Below, in pieces: positions 26,842-35,096 of a DNA stretch of 64,000 bases. Source of the stretch: Nitrospira sp. SG-bin2 (GTDB lineage: Bacteria > Nitrospirota > Nitrospiria > Nitrospirales > Nitrospiraceae); assembly GCA_002083405.1 (NCBI GenBank), contig LVWT01000045.1:18321-82320 (forward strand), given 5' to 3'. Position numbers and translations under genes: made by a program. Positions within the stretch are counted from its first letter, which is position 1. Each line of letters starts with the position of its first letter. The notes below the pieces were generated by a model, which saw nothing but the letters and a program-made list of their open reading frames with translations, ran no database searches and had not been told where the DNA came from.

Positions 26842-27840
26842 CTAAGTCTGCAACTGGTCGAAATCTTTGACGTCCTTCCTAATATAGTCGCGCAGCCGCT
26901 TGATGATGCGGGCCTCTAACTGGCGGGTTCGCTCTTTGGTGATGCCATATTTCCCGCCCAGATCGTCCAATGTCAGCGGATCTTCAGAGAGGATACGATT
27001 TCTGAGAATGTCTTCGTCCCGTTCGTCCAAGGTCTTGATGAACTCCGCCAGTTTTGCACGAAAGAGCGTGCGTAACTGCTGATCGGCAAGCTGTTCGTCC
27101 GCCGGTTTCTGTTGTGACGGGAGAATGTCGAGCAGGCTGCCGTCTTGATTCTCGCCGATCGGTTGGTCCAGCGACAGTTCCCAGTTACCCAGGCGCGCAT
27201 CCATTTCGATCACGTCGCGTTCACGGACGTTCAAGCGGTCCGCGAGCAGCTTCGTATCGGGGGCGAACCCTTCCCGTTCGAGCTTGGCCTTTTCCTTTTT
27301 CAAGTTATAGAACAGCTTCCGCTGATCCTGGGTTGTTCCGATCTTCACCAGCCGGAAGGTATTGAGCAGGTACCGAAGAATATAGGCCCGGGACCACCAG
27401 GCCGCATAGGCGTAGAAGCGGACATTCTTGGCCGGATCGAATTTCTTGATCGCCTGCATCAGGCCGACGTTGCCCTCTTGAATCAAATCCATATGGTCGG
27501 CGCCGGTATGGAGATATTCCGATGCGATGGCGACCGACACGCGCAAGTTGGCCATGATGAGTTTGACTGCCGCTTCACGGCTGCCGTGCGCATGATATTC
27601 CTGGAAGAGCCGAAGCTCTTCTTCTTTGGAAAGGTAGGGATAGCGTCGGATTTCGGCAAGATACTGCTGCAGCGCCGTGACCGGCACCACGGCTGTGGTG
27701 TCGGCTGGCGCACTGTGGACGGGGTCCGGCGCGGGGCTGAGTTCCACAACAGGCGGAGCGTTGTTCAGCTCCTCGTCCGAGGGCCCTAAGACCTCTGGCT
27801 CAAGGATCTCGTCGTCCGGATCATCTTTCCGAGTCGCCAT
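26842..27840 (-). CDS. rpoH: RNA polymerase sigma factor, RpoH (sigma-32) type
   Basis: 332 residues. An acidic N-terminal extension (about 1-50) precedes region 1.2/2: LQQYLAEIRRYPYLSKEEEL, then DLIQEGNVGLMQAIKKFDP (2.2) and FYAYAAWWSRAYILRYLL (2.3-2.4). The RpoH box QRKLFYNLKKEKAKL follows, which distinguishes sigma-32 from RpoD and RpoS. Region 4 ends with LDDLGGKYGITKERTRQLEARI. It is 280 bases upstream of groES-groEL on the same strand, its expected regulon. An SD is not obvious. Confidence 0.9.
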   Translation of the reverse strand: MATRKDDPDDEILEPEVLGPSDEELNNAPPVVELSPAPDPVHSAPADTTAVVPVTALQQYLAEIRRYPYLSKEEELRLFQEYHAHGSREAAVKLIMANLRVSVAIASEYLHTGADHMDLIQEGNVGLMQAIKKFDPAKNVRFYAYAAWWSRAYILRYLLNTFRLVKIGTTQDQRKLFYNLKKEKAKLEREGFAPDTKLLADRLNVRERDVIEMDARLGNWELSLDQPIGENQDGSLLDILPSQQKPADEQLADQQLRTLFRAKLAEFIKTLDERDEDILRNRILSEDPLTLDDLGGKYGITKERTRQLEARIIKRLRDYIRKDVKDFDQLQT

Positions 27841-27949
27841 ATGAATCGCAAACTATAACAGAACCTCGGCCCGTGACAATGGCCAATGGTCAATGGTAGA
27901 TTGCCATCACACCGACCGGTTATCCATTTACCATTCCATTCATCCAGCG

Positions 27950-29158
27950 ATGGCTACGCCGTTTGACAGTATCGAAAGCGCGATTCGGGACATCAAGAAG
28001 GGCAAATTCATTATCCTGGTCGACGACGAAGACCGGGAAAATGAAGGTGATCTCGTCATCGCGGCAGAGAAAGTGACTCCGCAGGCCGTCAATTTCATGG
28101 CCAAGCATGCGCGTGGGCTGATTTGTCTGGCCCTCACGCCGGAGCGAGTTGAGGAGCTGCAACTGCCTCAGCAGGCCGTTGAGAATACCGCGACATTCGG
28201 GACCGCCTTTACGGTGTCGATCGATGCCCGCAAGGATGTGACGACCGGCATCTCCGCCGCCGACCGCGCCACCACCATTCATGCCGCGATCGATCCAAAA
28301 TCGAAACCCAGCGATCTGGCGCGCCCCGGCCATATTTTCCCGTTGAAGGCTCAGCATGGCGGTGTATTGAAACGTGCCGGCCAGACGGAAGGCTCCGTCG
28401 ATCTGGCGCGGTTAGCCGGATTGTATCCAGCCGGAGTGATTTGCGAGATCATGAACGAGGACGGCACCATGGCGCGTGTGCCGGAGCTGGCTAAATTTGC
28501 CAGGGCACACAAGCTGACGATGGTAACCGTGAAGGCGCTGATTGAGCACCGCATGCGCCGCGAGACCTTTGTCCGGCGGATGGCAAGCGCGAAGCTGCCG
28601 ACGACCTTCGGTGAGTTCGAAGCGGTCGCGTTCGAGAACCAAATCGACGGGATCACCCACATCGCGCTGGTACGGGGGCGGGTGGATACCGGCGAGCCGA
28701 CGCTGGTGCGGGTGCATTCCGGCTGTCTGACCGCCGATGCGCTGGGCTCTCTCCGCTGCGATTGCCGTGATCAGCTCCACGCGGCGATGGAAGTCATCCA
28801 AAAGGCCGACCGGGGGGTGCTGCTCTATCTCAATCAGGAAGGGCGCGGGATCGGGTTGCTCAACAAGATCAGGGCCTACGGGCTTCAGGACACAGGCAGC
28901 GATACGGTCGAGGCGAATTTGAAACTCGGGTTCAAGGCCGATCTGAGGGACTATGGCGTCGGCGCGCAGATTTTGGCGAGTCTCGGGCTGCACCAGATTC
29001 AGCTGATCACGAATAACCCGCGCAAGATCGTCGGGATCGAAGGCTATGGATTGAAAGTCGTCGAGCGGGTGCCGATCGAGATCGCGCCGCGCGCAGCGAA
29101 CGTGCGGTACCTCCGAACCAAAAAAAATAAGATGGGCCATATTTTGAAAAAGGTATGA
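27950..29158 (+). CDS. ribBA: Bifunctional 3,4-dihydroxy-2-butanone-4-phosphate synthase / GTP cyclohydrolase II
   Basis: 402 residues. The N-terminal RibB domain (about 1-205) has the catalytic acidic loop DDEDRENEGDLV and RPGHIFPLKAQHGGVLKRAG. The C-terminal RibA domain (about 208-402) has the zinc ligands in HSGCLTADALGSLRCDC and the arginine finger region LNQEGRGIGLLNKIRAYG. The protein supplies both branches of riboflavin synthesis, from ribulose 5-phosphate and GTP. The start MATPFDSIESAI fits family alignments; an open stretch of 19 codons upstream is repeat sequence. It overlaps ribH by 4 bases. Confidence 0.96.
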   Translation: MATPFDSIESAIRDIKKGKFIILVDDEDRENEGDLVIAAEKVTPQAVNFMAKHARGLICLALTPERVEELQLPQQAVENTATFGTAFTVSIDARKDVTTGISAADRATTIHAAIDPKSKPSDLARPGHIFPLKAQHGGVLKRAGQTEGSVDLARLAGLYPAGVICEIMNEDGTMARVPELAKFARAHKLTMVTVKALIEHRMRRETFVRRMASAKLPTTFGEFEAVAFENQIDGITHIALVRGRVDTGEPTLVRVHSGCLTADALGSLRCDCRDQLHAAMEVIQKADRGVLLYLNQEGRGIGLLNKIRAYGLQDTGSDTVEANLKLGFKADLRDYGVGAQILASLGLHQIQLITNNPRKIVGIEGYGLKVVERVPIEIAPRAANVRYLRTKKNKMGHILKKV

Positions 29159-29703
29159 AGGTAGGGATGAAGCCTCGGAAGGAACTGCGCAACGCAGCTG
29201 GGTTCAGGTTCGGCATCGTCGTTGCGACGTTCAACAAGCTGGTGACGGACAGATTGCTTTCCTCCTGCCTCGATGGTCTGACCAAGCAGGGCGTGAAGGA
29301 AACGGACGTCGAAGTGGTCCGGGTTCCGGGTGCCTTCGAAATCCCGCTGGTCGCGCGAACGTTGGCGAAGTCGGGCCGGCTCAACGCGGTGATTTGCCTG
29401 GGGGCGGTCATTCGCGGGGACACGCCGCATTTCGACTTTATCAGCGCCGAGGCAAGCCGCGGAGTCGGCCAGGCTGCGCTGGACTCCGGAGTGCCGGTAA
29501 TTTTTGGAGTGCTGACGACGGATACCGAGACGCAAGCCATCGAGCGGGCCGATCCCGGCACGTTCAACCGAGGCGGTGAGGCGGCAAAGTCGGCGATCCA
29601 AATGGCGACGGTGATGCGGATGTTGAAAGGAGAGGCTGACAGATCGGCAAGTTCCAGGCTGACAAGCGGGACGGTCAAGCGTCAAGGCGGGAGAACGCGA
29701 TGA
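29155..29703 (+). CDS. ribH: 6,7-dimethyl-8-ribityllumazine synthase
   Basis: 182 residues. Core motifs are FGIVVATFNKLVTDRLL, EVVRVPGAFEIPLVAR, the catalytic GAVIRGDTPHFDFIS with its His, and PVIFGVLTTDTETQAIERA. It condenses the RibB product with the ribityl-amino-pyrimidine to lumazine, the precursor of riboflavin. The family is normally about 155 residues; the last 25 or so residues (RSASSRLTSGTVKRQGG) are encoded by the ctgacaag-type word repeat starting at 29634, so they are probably a non-conserved tail. Confidence 0.95.
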   Translation: MKVGMKPRKELRNAAGFRFGIVVATFNKLVTDRLLSSCLDGLTKQGVKETDVEVVRVPGAFEIPLVARTLAKSGRLNAVICLGAVIRGDTPHFDFISAEASRGVGQAALDSGVPVIFGVLTTDTETQAIERADPGTFNRGGEAAKSAIQMATVMRMLKGEADRSASSRLTSGTVKRQGGRTR

Positions 29704-29791
29704 GTCATGCTCGTCAGCCCTCCCTTGAGGCATCTTGTCAGCCTGCCGCCTTGTCAGCGTGCAATCTTTCCGGCCTGTCAGCCTGATAGCC
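29634..29791. repeat. Word repeat, ctgtcagcctg family
   Basis: Degenerate copies of gctgacag/ctgtcagcctg in both orientations run from inside the 3' end of ribH to the base before the nusB ATG. The last 20 bases (29772-29791) match 49398-49417, just before another ATG, at 18 of 20 positions. Confidence 0.75.
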
Positions 29792-30244
29792 ATGGGATCT
29801 CGCCACGAAGCTCGCGAGCGGGCATTGCAGATCCTCTTTCAGTATGACATCCATGGAAAAGCGGGACTCTGGCTGGAAGAATTCTGGAAGCCGCTGAAGG
29901 CTGATGAAGAGACAAAGGCCTTTGCGGAGCGGCTGGTCACGGGGGTACTGGAGAAGAAAAAAGAGCTGGATCAGCTGATCGGCAGGTACGCCGTGAATTG
30001 GACTGTCGCCCGCATGCAGATCGTCGACCGGAATATTTTACGGATCGGCGCCTATGAGCTGCTGTGGTTGAACGAGGTGCCGGCCAAGGTGACAGTGAAT
30101 GAGGCGATCGAGCTCGCCAAAGATTTCGGCGACGACGAAGCCGCGAAGTTCGTGAACGGTATTCTGGACAAGGTGTTGTCGTCCGAGCAGCGGCTTGAAG
30201 TTAAAAGACGTGAGGCGTCAGGCGTGAAACGTGAGGCGAAATAA
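29792..30244 (+). CDS. nusB: Transcription antitermination protein NusB
   Basis: 150 residues. The all-helical NusB fold is recognisable by RHEARERALQILFQYDI, IVDRNILRIGAYELLW and PAKVTVNEAIELAKDFGDDE. It binds boxA RNA with NusE (S10) to support rRNA antitermination. The start MGSRHEAR is used because the upstream codons are repeat-derived. The last residues (about EVKRREASGVKREAK) are translated from a cgtgaggcg word repeat and are absent from typical NusB. Following ribH, it gives the common ribBA-ribH-nusB order. Confidence 0.95.
   Translation: MGSRHEARERALQILFQYDIHGKAGLWLEEFWKPLKADEETKAFAERLVTGVLEKKKELDQLIGRYAVNWTVARMQIVDRNILRIGAYELLWLNEVPAKVTVNEAIELAKDFGDDEAAKFVNGILDKVLSSEQRLEVKRREASGVKREAK
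30207..30240. repeat. Word repeat read into the end of nusB
   Basis: Alternating cgtgaggcg/cgtcaggcg/cgtgaaa words; 30220-30240 equals 22656-22676 base for base. The following gap contains a second word family, ccttacgcctaac twice (about 30277-30301), just before purB. Confidence 0.78.
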
Positions 30245-30311
30245 TGCGGATGATCAGGCTGCTGTTTTCTCCACCCCTTACGCCTAACTCCTTACGCCTA
30301 ACGGAGCAGAG

Positions 30312-31649
30312 ATGATTGACCGCTATACCCGTCCCAAGATGAAGGCTATCTGGGATCTGAAACGCAAGTATGAGATCTGGCTCGAAGTCGAGCTGCAAGC
30401 CTGTGCGGCGTTTGAACGGGCGGGACAGGCGCCGCGCGGCACGGCGGCCAAAATTCGCAAGAAGGCAAAGATCAATGTCGAGCGAATCGCCGAAATCGAA
30501 AAAGTGACGAAGCACGATATCATCGCGTTTCTCGAATCGCTCATGGATACGGTCGGGCCGGAACACCGGTTTCTTCACATGGGGCTGACCTCGTCCGACA
30601 TCGTGGACACCTCGCTCGCCCTTCAAATGACCGAGGCCATGGATCTGATCCTGGACGGGGTCGAGGCGTTTCTCGCTGTGTTGAAGCGGCAGGCGTTCCG
30701 GTACAAGACCCAGGCTATGGTCGGACGGTCGCACGGTATCCACGGCGAACCGATTTCGTTTGGATTCAAACTGGCCATTTGGCATGAGGAAGTGGGCCGC
30801 CATCGGGAACGGTTGAAGGCGGTTCGTGAGGACATCGCGGTCGGCAAACTTTCCGGCGCGATGGGGACTTTTGCTCATCAAAGTCCGGACATCGAGGAGT
30901 ATGTCTGCGCAAAGTTGGGCTTGAAGCCGGACCCTGTCTCCAATCAAGTGGTTCAGCGCGATCGCCATGCCGCCTACGCAACCGCGCTGGCGCTGCTGGC
31001 TGCCACGATCGAAAAGATTGCCACGGAGATCCGTCATCTTCAGCGCACCGAAGTGCTGGAGGCGGAAGAATACTTTTCCGAAGGCCAAAAGGGCTCGTCG
31101 GCTATGCCGCATAAGCGCAATCCGATCGTCTCGGAAAATCTCTGCGGCCTGGCGCGGCTGGTGCGGGCCAACAGTCTGGCCGCCATGGAAAATGTCGCTC
31201 TGTGGCACGAACGGGACATCAGCCATTCTTCGGTCGAGCGCGTCATCATGCCGGACAGCACCATCCTGATCGATTACATGCTGGCGAAGGTGACGGAGCT
31301 CATTAAAAATCTGGTGGTCTATCCGGATCGCATGGCGCGGAACTTAGAACTGACGGGCGGGCTCGTCTATTCGCAGCGGCTGCTGCTGTCGCTGATCGGC
31401 AAAGGCGCGCAGCGGAAGGAGTCATACGAGGCGGTCCAGCGAAACGCGATGGCATCATGGACGGGATCAGGCGGGTTGCAGGAACTGGTGTGCAAAGACC
31501 CCTTTATCTCGCAGCATCTCACACAACGCGAGATTGCCGGGTGTTTCAATCCGAAGTATTATCTGCGGCACCTCGACCGAGTGTTTCAGCGGGTGTTTCG
31601 GGGTGGAGGACAACGAATCGCCAACCAACAGAAGGAGAGACGCACATGA
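30312..31649 (+). CDS. purB: Adenylosuccinate lyase
   Basis: 445 residues of the fumarase/aspartase superfamily. It catalyses two steps, SAICAR to AICAR and adenylosuccinate to AMP. Seen are the N-terminal IDRYTRPKMKAIWDLKRKYE, the active-site histidine segments HMGLTSSDIVDTSLAL and GRSHGIHGEPISFG, and the signature loop GSSAMPHKRNPIVSENL. It is first in the purine-gene run. Its stop overlaps the start of the chlorite dismutase gene (ATGA), an unusual coupling. Confidence 0.97.
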   Translation: MIDRYTRPKMKAIWDLKRKYEIWLEVELQACAAFERAGQAPRGTAAKIRKKAKINVERIAEIEKVTKHDIIAFLESLMDTVGPEHRFLHMGLTSSDIVDTSLALQMTEAMDLILDGVEAFLAVLKRQAFRYKTQAMVGRSHGIHGEPISFGFKLAIWHEEVGRHRERLKAVREDIAVGKLSGAMGTFAHQSPDIEEYVCAKLGLKPDPVSNQVVQRDRHAAYATALALLAATIEKIATEIRHLQRTEVLEAEEYFSEGQKGSSAMPHKRNPIVSENLCGLARLVRANSLAAMENVALWHERDISHSSVERVIMPDSTILIDYMLAKVTELIKNLVVYPDRMARNLELTGGLVYSQRLLLSLIGKGAQRKESYEAVQRNAMASWTGSGGLQELVCKDPFISQHLTQREIAGCFNPKYYLRHLDRVFQRVFRGGGQRIANQQKERRT

Positions 31650-32446
31650 TCGGGATACGGCGAGCCGGCATCATCATCTCGGCTCTTGTAATGAGCATCG
31701 GCTTTTGGGCGCCGCTCTCTTTTGGAGGGGCGGATCGGGACAAGCTGCTCAGCGAGCCTGGTGTGTTCGGCACCTTCGCGACGTTCAGTCTCGGCGAAAC
31801 ATGGGTGAAACAGGATCAGGCGACCCGGATCGGTCAGTTGGCTCTGTTGAAGGGTGTGGTCGAACAACATCGGGAAAAGATCGCCGTCGATCTCTATCTT
31901 CTGCGCGGCTTGTCCGACTATGGGGATCTGATGTTCCGGGTGCATGCGTCCGAGCTGCGGGATACCCAACAATTTCTCCTGGATCTTCAGAACAGCGCCT
32001 TCGGCAAGCATCTCAAAGGGGCCGGACTGATGCATGGCCTCACCAAGAAGGCCAATTACGTACCGGGGTTCCCGGATCAGCTGAAGACGGACTTGAAAGT
32101 AGCCAGTGAGCCGGGCTCGAAGCCGTATGCCATTGTGATTCCGGTCAGAAAGAGTGCGGAGTGGTGGGCATTGGATCAGGACAAGCGCGCCGCAATGATG
32201 CAGGAACATACGGAGGCGACAATGCCCTATCTCAAGACCGTGAAGCGGAAGCTCTACCACTCCAGCGGATTGGACGATCTGGATTTTATCACCTACTTTG
32301 AGACCTCCAAGCTGGAAGATTTCCACAGTCTGATTCTGTCGCTGGAGAAGGTCAAAGAGTTCCAGTACACACGCCGGCTCGGCCATCCCACGCTGATCGG
32401 CGCCGTGAAGTCGTTGGACGAGATGATCGAAGTGCTCGCGCAGTAG
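31646..32446 (+). CDS. cld: Chlorite dismutase, secreted heme protein
   Basis: 266 residues. An N-terminal signal peptide (about 1-28, ending LSFGGA) points to the periplasm. The mature part matches my recollection of the pentameric Cld of Nitrospira defluvii: LLRGLSDYGDLMFRVHA, MHGLTKKANYVPGFP, EWWALDQDKRAAMMQEHTEA. The proximal heme histidine (His188) and catalytic arginine (Arg201 in KTVKRKLYH) keep the 13-residue spacing. Cld converts chlorite to chloride and O2. Nitrite oxidoreductase can reduce chlorate to chlorite, so a detoxifying role is often proposed. The ATG overlaps the purB stop, tying expression to purine synthesis. Identification is strong. Confidence 0.95.
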   Translation: MIGIRRAGIIISALVMSIGFWAPLSFGGADRDKLLSEPGVFGTFATFSLGETWVKQDQATRIGQLALLKGVVEQHREKIAVDLYLLRGLSDYGDLMFRVHASELRDTQQFLLDLQNSAFGKHLKGAGLMHGLTKKANYVPGFPDQLKTDLKVASEPGSKPYAIVIPVRKSAEWWALDQDKRAAMMQEHTEATMPYLKTVKRKLYHSSGLDDLDFITYFETSKLEDFHSLILSLEKVKEFQYTRRLGHPTLIGAVKSLDEMIEVLAQ

Positions 32447-32468
32447 CCTATTCAGCCCGAGGCGATGT

Positions 32469-33176
32469 ATGGATACGACCGGATCGATGTTGTACGAGGG
32501 AAAAGCCAAGAAGATTTTTGCGGCTGCGCGGCCGGATCAGGTCGTTCACTATTTCAAGGATGATGCAACGGCATTCAATGCCGAGAAGCGCGGCACCATC
32601 GTCGACAAGGGGGTCGTCAATAACAGGGTGTCGGAGCGGCTGTTCACGCTGATTGAGGAGAAAGGCATCCCGACGCATTTCCTTAAGCGGCTGAGCGACC
32701 GGGAGATGCTGACCAAGAAAGTTGCGATCGTGCCCGTCGAAGTTGTGGTACGCAATCTCGTCGCCGGCAGCTTGGCGAAGCGATTGGGCTTGCGCATCGG
32801 GGACGCGATCGAGCCGGCGATCGTTGAGTTCTATTATAAAAATGATGCGCTTGGGGATCCGCTGGTCAATGACGACCATCTGCGCTTGATGAACGTGGCG
32901 ACACCGGGGGTGTTGCGCGAACTGCGCGAACTGGCCCATAAGGTCAATGCCGTGCTGAAGCCGTTCGTTGCCGAACGGAAGATGCAGCTGGTGGATTTCA
33001 AGCTTGAGTTTGGCCTGTTCCACAACAAGCTGATCCTGGCCGATGAGATTTCTCCCGATACCTGCCGTTTTTGGGATATGGAGACCGGCGAGTCGATGGA
33101 CAAGGACCGGTTCAGGAAGGACATGGGCAAGATTGAAGAGGCGTATCAGGAAGTATTGAGAAGGGTGTGTGGATGA
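32469..33176 (+). CDS. purC: Phosphoribosylaminoimidazole-succinocarboxamide synthase
   Basis: 235 residues, the usual length. The N-terminal LYEGKAKKIFAA is the ATP loop, followed by NNRVSERLFTLIEEKGIPTH, VEVVVRNLVAGSLAKRLG and the signature VDFKLEFGLF with DEISPDTCRFWD. It joins CAIR and aspartate to form SAICAR, the substrate of PurB encoded two genes earlier. It lies 22 bases after cld. Confidence 0.97.
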   Translation: MDTTGSMLYEGKAKKIFAAARPDQVVHYFKDDATAFNAEKRGTIVDKGVVNNRVSERLFTLIEEKGIPTHFLKRLSDREMLTKKVAIVPVEVVVRNLVAGSLAKRLGLRIGDAIEPAIVEFYYKNDALGDPLVNDDHLRLMNVATPGVLRELRELAHKVNAVLKPFVAERKMQLVDFKLEFGLFHNKLILADEISPDTCRFWDMETGESMDKDRFRKDMGKIEEAYQEVLRRVCG

Positions 33177-33185
33177 AACGTTTTG

Positions 33186-33306
33186 GAGGGATGTGGTGAC
33201 CGGTTTCTGTGCTCGCGCGACGCGCACGCAAGATTAATCATGGTTTTGTGTTGAGGGCGGTGCTCGTCGCATGCGCGCAGGAGAAACCGATCACCGCATC
33301 CCTCCC
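33186..33306. repeat. Long imperfect inverted repeat between purC and a membrane-protein gene
   Basis: gagggatgtggtgaccggtt and its continuation (33186-33217) pair with the reverse complement of 33276-33306, differing at only a few positions in about 30. The 58-base middle is GC-rich. It could fold into a large hairpin in the operon mRNA or be the remains of a small palindromic mobile element. It fills most of the 178-base gap. Confidence 0.7.
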
Positions 33307-33354
33307 GTGAGACCAGAAACCTTTCTTTACTAGGGGCAGGGGAAGAGAAGAGGG

Positions 33355-33570
33355 ATGCTGCGGGCATATTTGAATTATGGCTTGATCGCATCGGTGGTGG
33401 TCTGGGCGGCCATCATCGGGGTGATGGCCTATCGGCTGAACGAATCGCCGTGGCGCTGGGCGTTCATCGGGCTGATGTGTGCCGGAGGCCTGACCATTGC
33501 CGTCATATTCTGGATCAAGAATTATGTGGATCGTCAGACTAAAGCGTCGGAGCAGAGGAGTCACAAGTGA
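33355..33570 (+). CDS. Small membrane protein in the purine operon
   Basis: 71 residues with two hydrophobic helices (YGLIASVVVWAAIIGVMAY and WAFIGLMCAGGLTIAVIFWI) and a short polar tail (DRQTKASEQRSHK). No family recognised. Its stop overlaps the GTG start of purS (GTGA), so it is translated with the purine genes. A GGGG(A)AG-rich leader gives an SD. Confidence 0.75.
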   Translation: MLRAYLNYGLIASVVVWAAIIGVMAYRLNESPWRWAFIGLMCAGGLTIAVIFWIKNYVDRQTKASEQRSHK

Positions 33571-33806
33571 AAGCGAGAATTCATGTGACGTTAAAGCAAG
33601 GTATCTTGGACCCGCAAGGTAAGGCGATTGAGCATGCGCTGGACTCGCTGGGGTTCAAGAGTGCGGCGAACGTGCGTGTTGGGAAGTACATGGAAGTGGA
33701 TGTGAATGAGCAGGATAAGGCCAAGGCTGAAGCCGAGGTCAAGCAAATGTGCGAGAAGCTGTTGGCGAATACAATCATTGAAGAATACCGATACGAACTC
33801 GGATAG
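33567..33806 (+). CDS. purS: FGAM synthase subunit PurS
   Basis: 79 residues, standard for PurS. MKARIHVTLKQGILDPQGKA, ALDSLGFKSAANVRVGKYME and CEKLLANTIIEEYRYEL are typical. PurS bridges PurQ and PurL in the three-part phosphoribosylformylglycinamidine synthase found outside most proteobacteria. GTG start, overlapping the preceding stop. The next gap (33807-33899) carries word repeats (gctgatagctgatagcc; acgccatgcgccatacgc). Confidence 0.95.
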   Translation: MKARIHVTLKQGILDPQGKAIEHALDSLGFKSAANVRVGKYMEVDVNEQDKAKAEAEVKQMCEKLLANTIIEEYRYELG

Positions 33807-33899
33807 GGGAAGGGAGAGCTGATAGCTGATAGCCTGTGGCACGAACCTCAGATTGTCCAGTTTCGTGACATACGCCATGCGCCATACGCTCTTTACATT

Positions 33900-34616
33900 A
33901 TGAACATTGGCGTCGTCGTGTTTCCCGGTTCCAACTGCGATCATGACTGTCGGCACGTCTTCCAAGACGTGCTGGGGCAGGATGTCACGATGGTTTGGCA
34001 CAAGGAAACGTCTTTGACAGGGTTGGACGGGGTGATTCTTCCCGGGGGTTTTTCCTATGGAGATTACCTCCGCACCGGCGCCATTGCCCGGTTTTCCCCT
34101 GTGATGAAGGCAGTGAAACAGTTTGCCGTCGAGGGCGGGATGGTTCTCGGCATTTGCAACGGTTTTCAGATTTTGCTCGAAGCCGGCTTGCTCCCCGGCG
34201 CGATGTTGCGAAACAAGTCGCTGCATTTCATCTGCAAGGATATTTTTGTGCGGGTGGAGAATGCGGCCACGCCATTTACCAGTGGGTGCAAGCCAGGCCA
34301 AGTTCTCAAGATTCCAATCGCCCATGCGGATGGGAGCTACTACACAGACCCGGTCACGTTGGCGGGATTGCAGGCAAACGCGCAGGCGATTTTTCGATAT
34401 TGCGATCAGGAGGGGAGGGTGACGCCGGAGGCGAATCCAAACGGCTCGCTTGATAATATCGCCGGCATTCGTAATGCCGCCGGCAACGTGCTTGGCATGA
34501 TGCCGCATCCGGAGCGCTGCGCTGAGTCGGTGCTGGGCAACGAAGATGGGCGTCTGATTCTGGCCTCGATGGTGGAGGGGCTGAAGAAAACGAAGCGCGC
34601 TGAGACTGTGGTCTGA
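33900..34616 (+). CDS. purQ: FGAM synthase glutaminase subunit PurQ
   Basis: 238 residues, class I glutamine amidotransferase fold. The nucleophile elbow GMVLGICNGFQILLEAGLLP holds the catalytic Cys, and the His-Glu pair is in GMMPHPERCAE. The N-terminus MNIGVVVFPGSNCDHDC is typical. It supplies ammonia to PurL. It is slightly longer than the usual 220-230 residues. Confidence 0.96.
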   Translation: MNIGVVVFPGSNCDHDCRHVFQDVLGQDVTMVWHKETSLTGLDGVILPGGFSYGDYLRTGAIARFSPVMKAVKQFAVEGGMVLGICNGFQILLEAGLLPGAMLRNKSLHFICKDIFVRVENAATPFTSGCKPGQVLKIPIAHADGSYYTDPVTLAGLQANAQAIFRYCDQEGRVTPEANPNGSLDNIAGIRNAAGNVLGMMPHPERCAESVLGNEDGRLILASMVEGLKKTKRAETVV

Positions 34617-34721
34617 TGGCGACCCAGCGTTCTGCTTCAAGTGAGCAGCAAGAACTGTTCAATGAGTAGGGCGCGTCTGGACTGTCGGAGTCGGACGCGG
34701 CGATCAGGTGAGAGGTGTTCA

Positions 34722-35066
34722 ATGATTCGTATGTGTGTGGCCATTTTGATGATCGGTCTGTTGGGGCTGGGCCTCGATGGGAGTGCGTGGGCTGCTGAAG
34801 CAGCTGAAGCTCAAGCACAGATCAAGATACTGAGCCCCGCGCCCGGTGCCATCATTAAAGGGGATTTTGTCGAAGTGCGCTATGAATTGGCCAAGGGAGT
34901 TGATGCCACGCACGTCCATTGTTACGTGGATGGCGAGTACCAGCGTGGATTTTCAGGGATCGTCAAGGGGCTTGCTCGCGGAACGCACGAGATCAAGGTC
35001 GTGGCCGCCAGTCACGATCATGAAGCGACGGCTGCCGAAGCCAGGGTCACAATCGAAGTGGAGTAA
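34722..35066 (+). CDS. Exported HVH-motif protein, paralogue of 19781-20146
   Basis: 114 residues. A signal peptide (MIRMCVAILMIGLLGLGLDG, cleavage near SAWAAEA) leads to the same domain as the protein at 19781: IKILSPAPGAIIKGDFVEVR, ATHVHCYVDGEYQRGFSG, GLARGTHEIKV, SHDHEATAAEARVTIEVE. A cysteine replaces the Ala after HVH. The histidine-rich pattern might bind a metal, but this is inference. The start is chosen for the signal peptide and an agagg SD. It lies between purQ and hicBA. Confidence 0.82.
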   Translation: MIRMCVAILMIGLLGLGLDGSAWAAEAAEAQAQIKILSPAPGAIIKGDFVEVRYELAKGVDATHVHCYVDGEYQRGFSGIVKGLARGTHEIKVVAASHDHEATAAEARVTIEVE

Positions 35067-35096
35067 GGCGTACGTATTTATGGGCTGAAAAGATCC

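Noticed and set aside
30201..31226. A 341-codon minus-strand frame inside purB
   Set aside because: Shadow of purB; no SD or recognisable domain.
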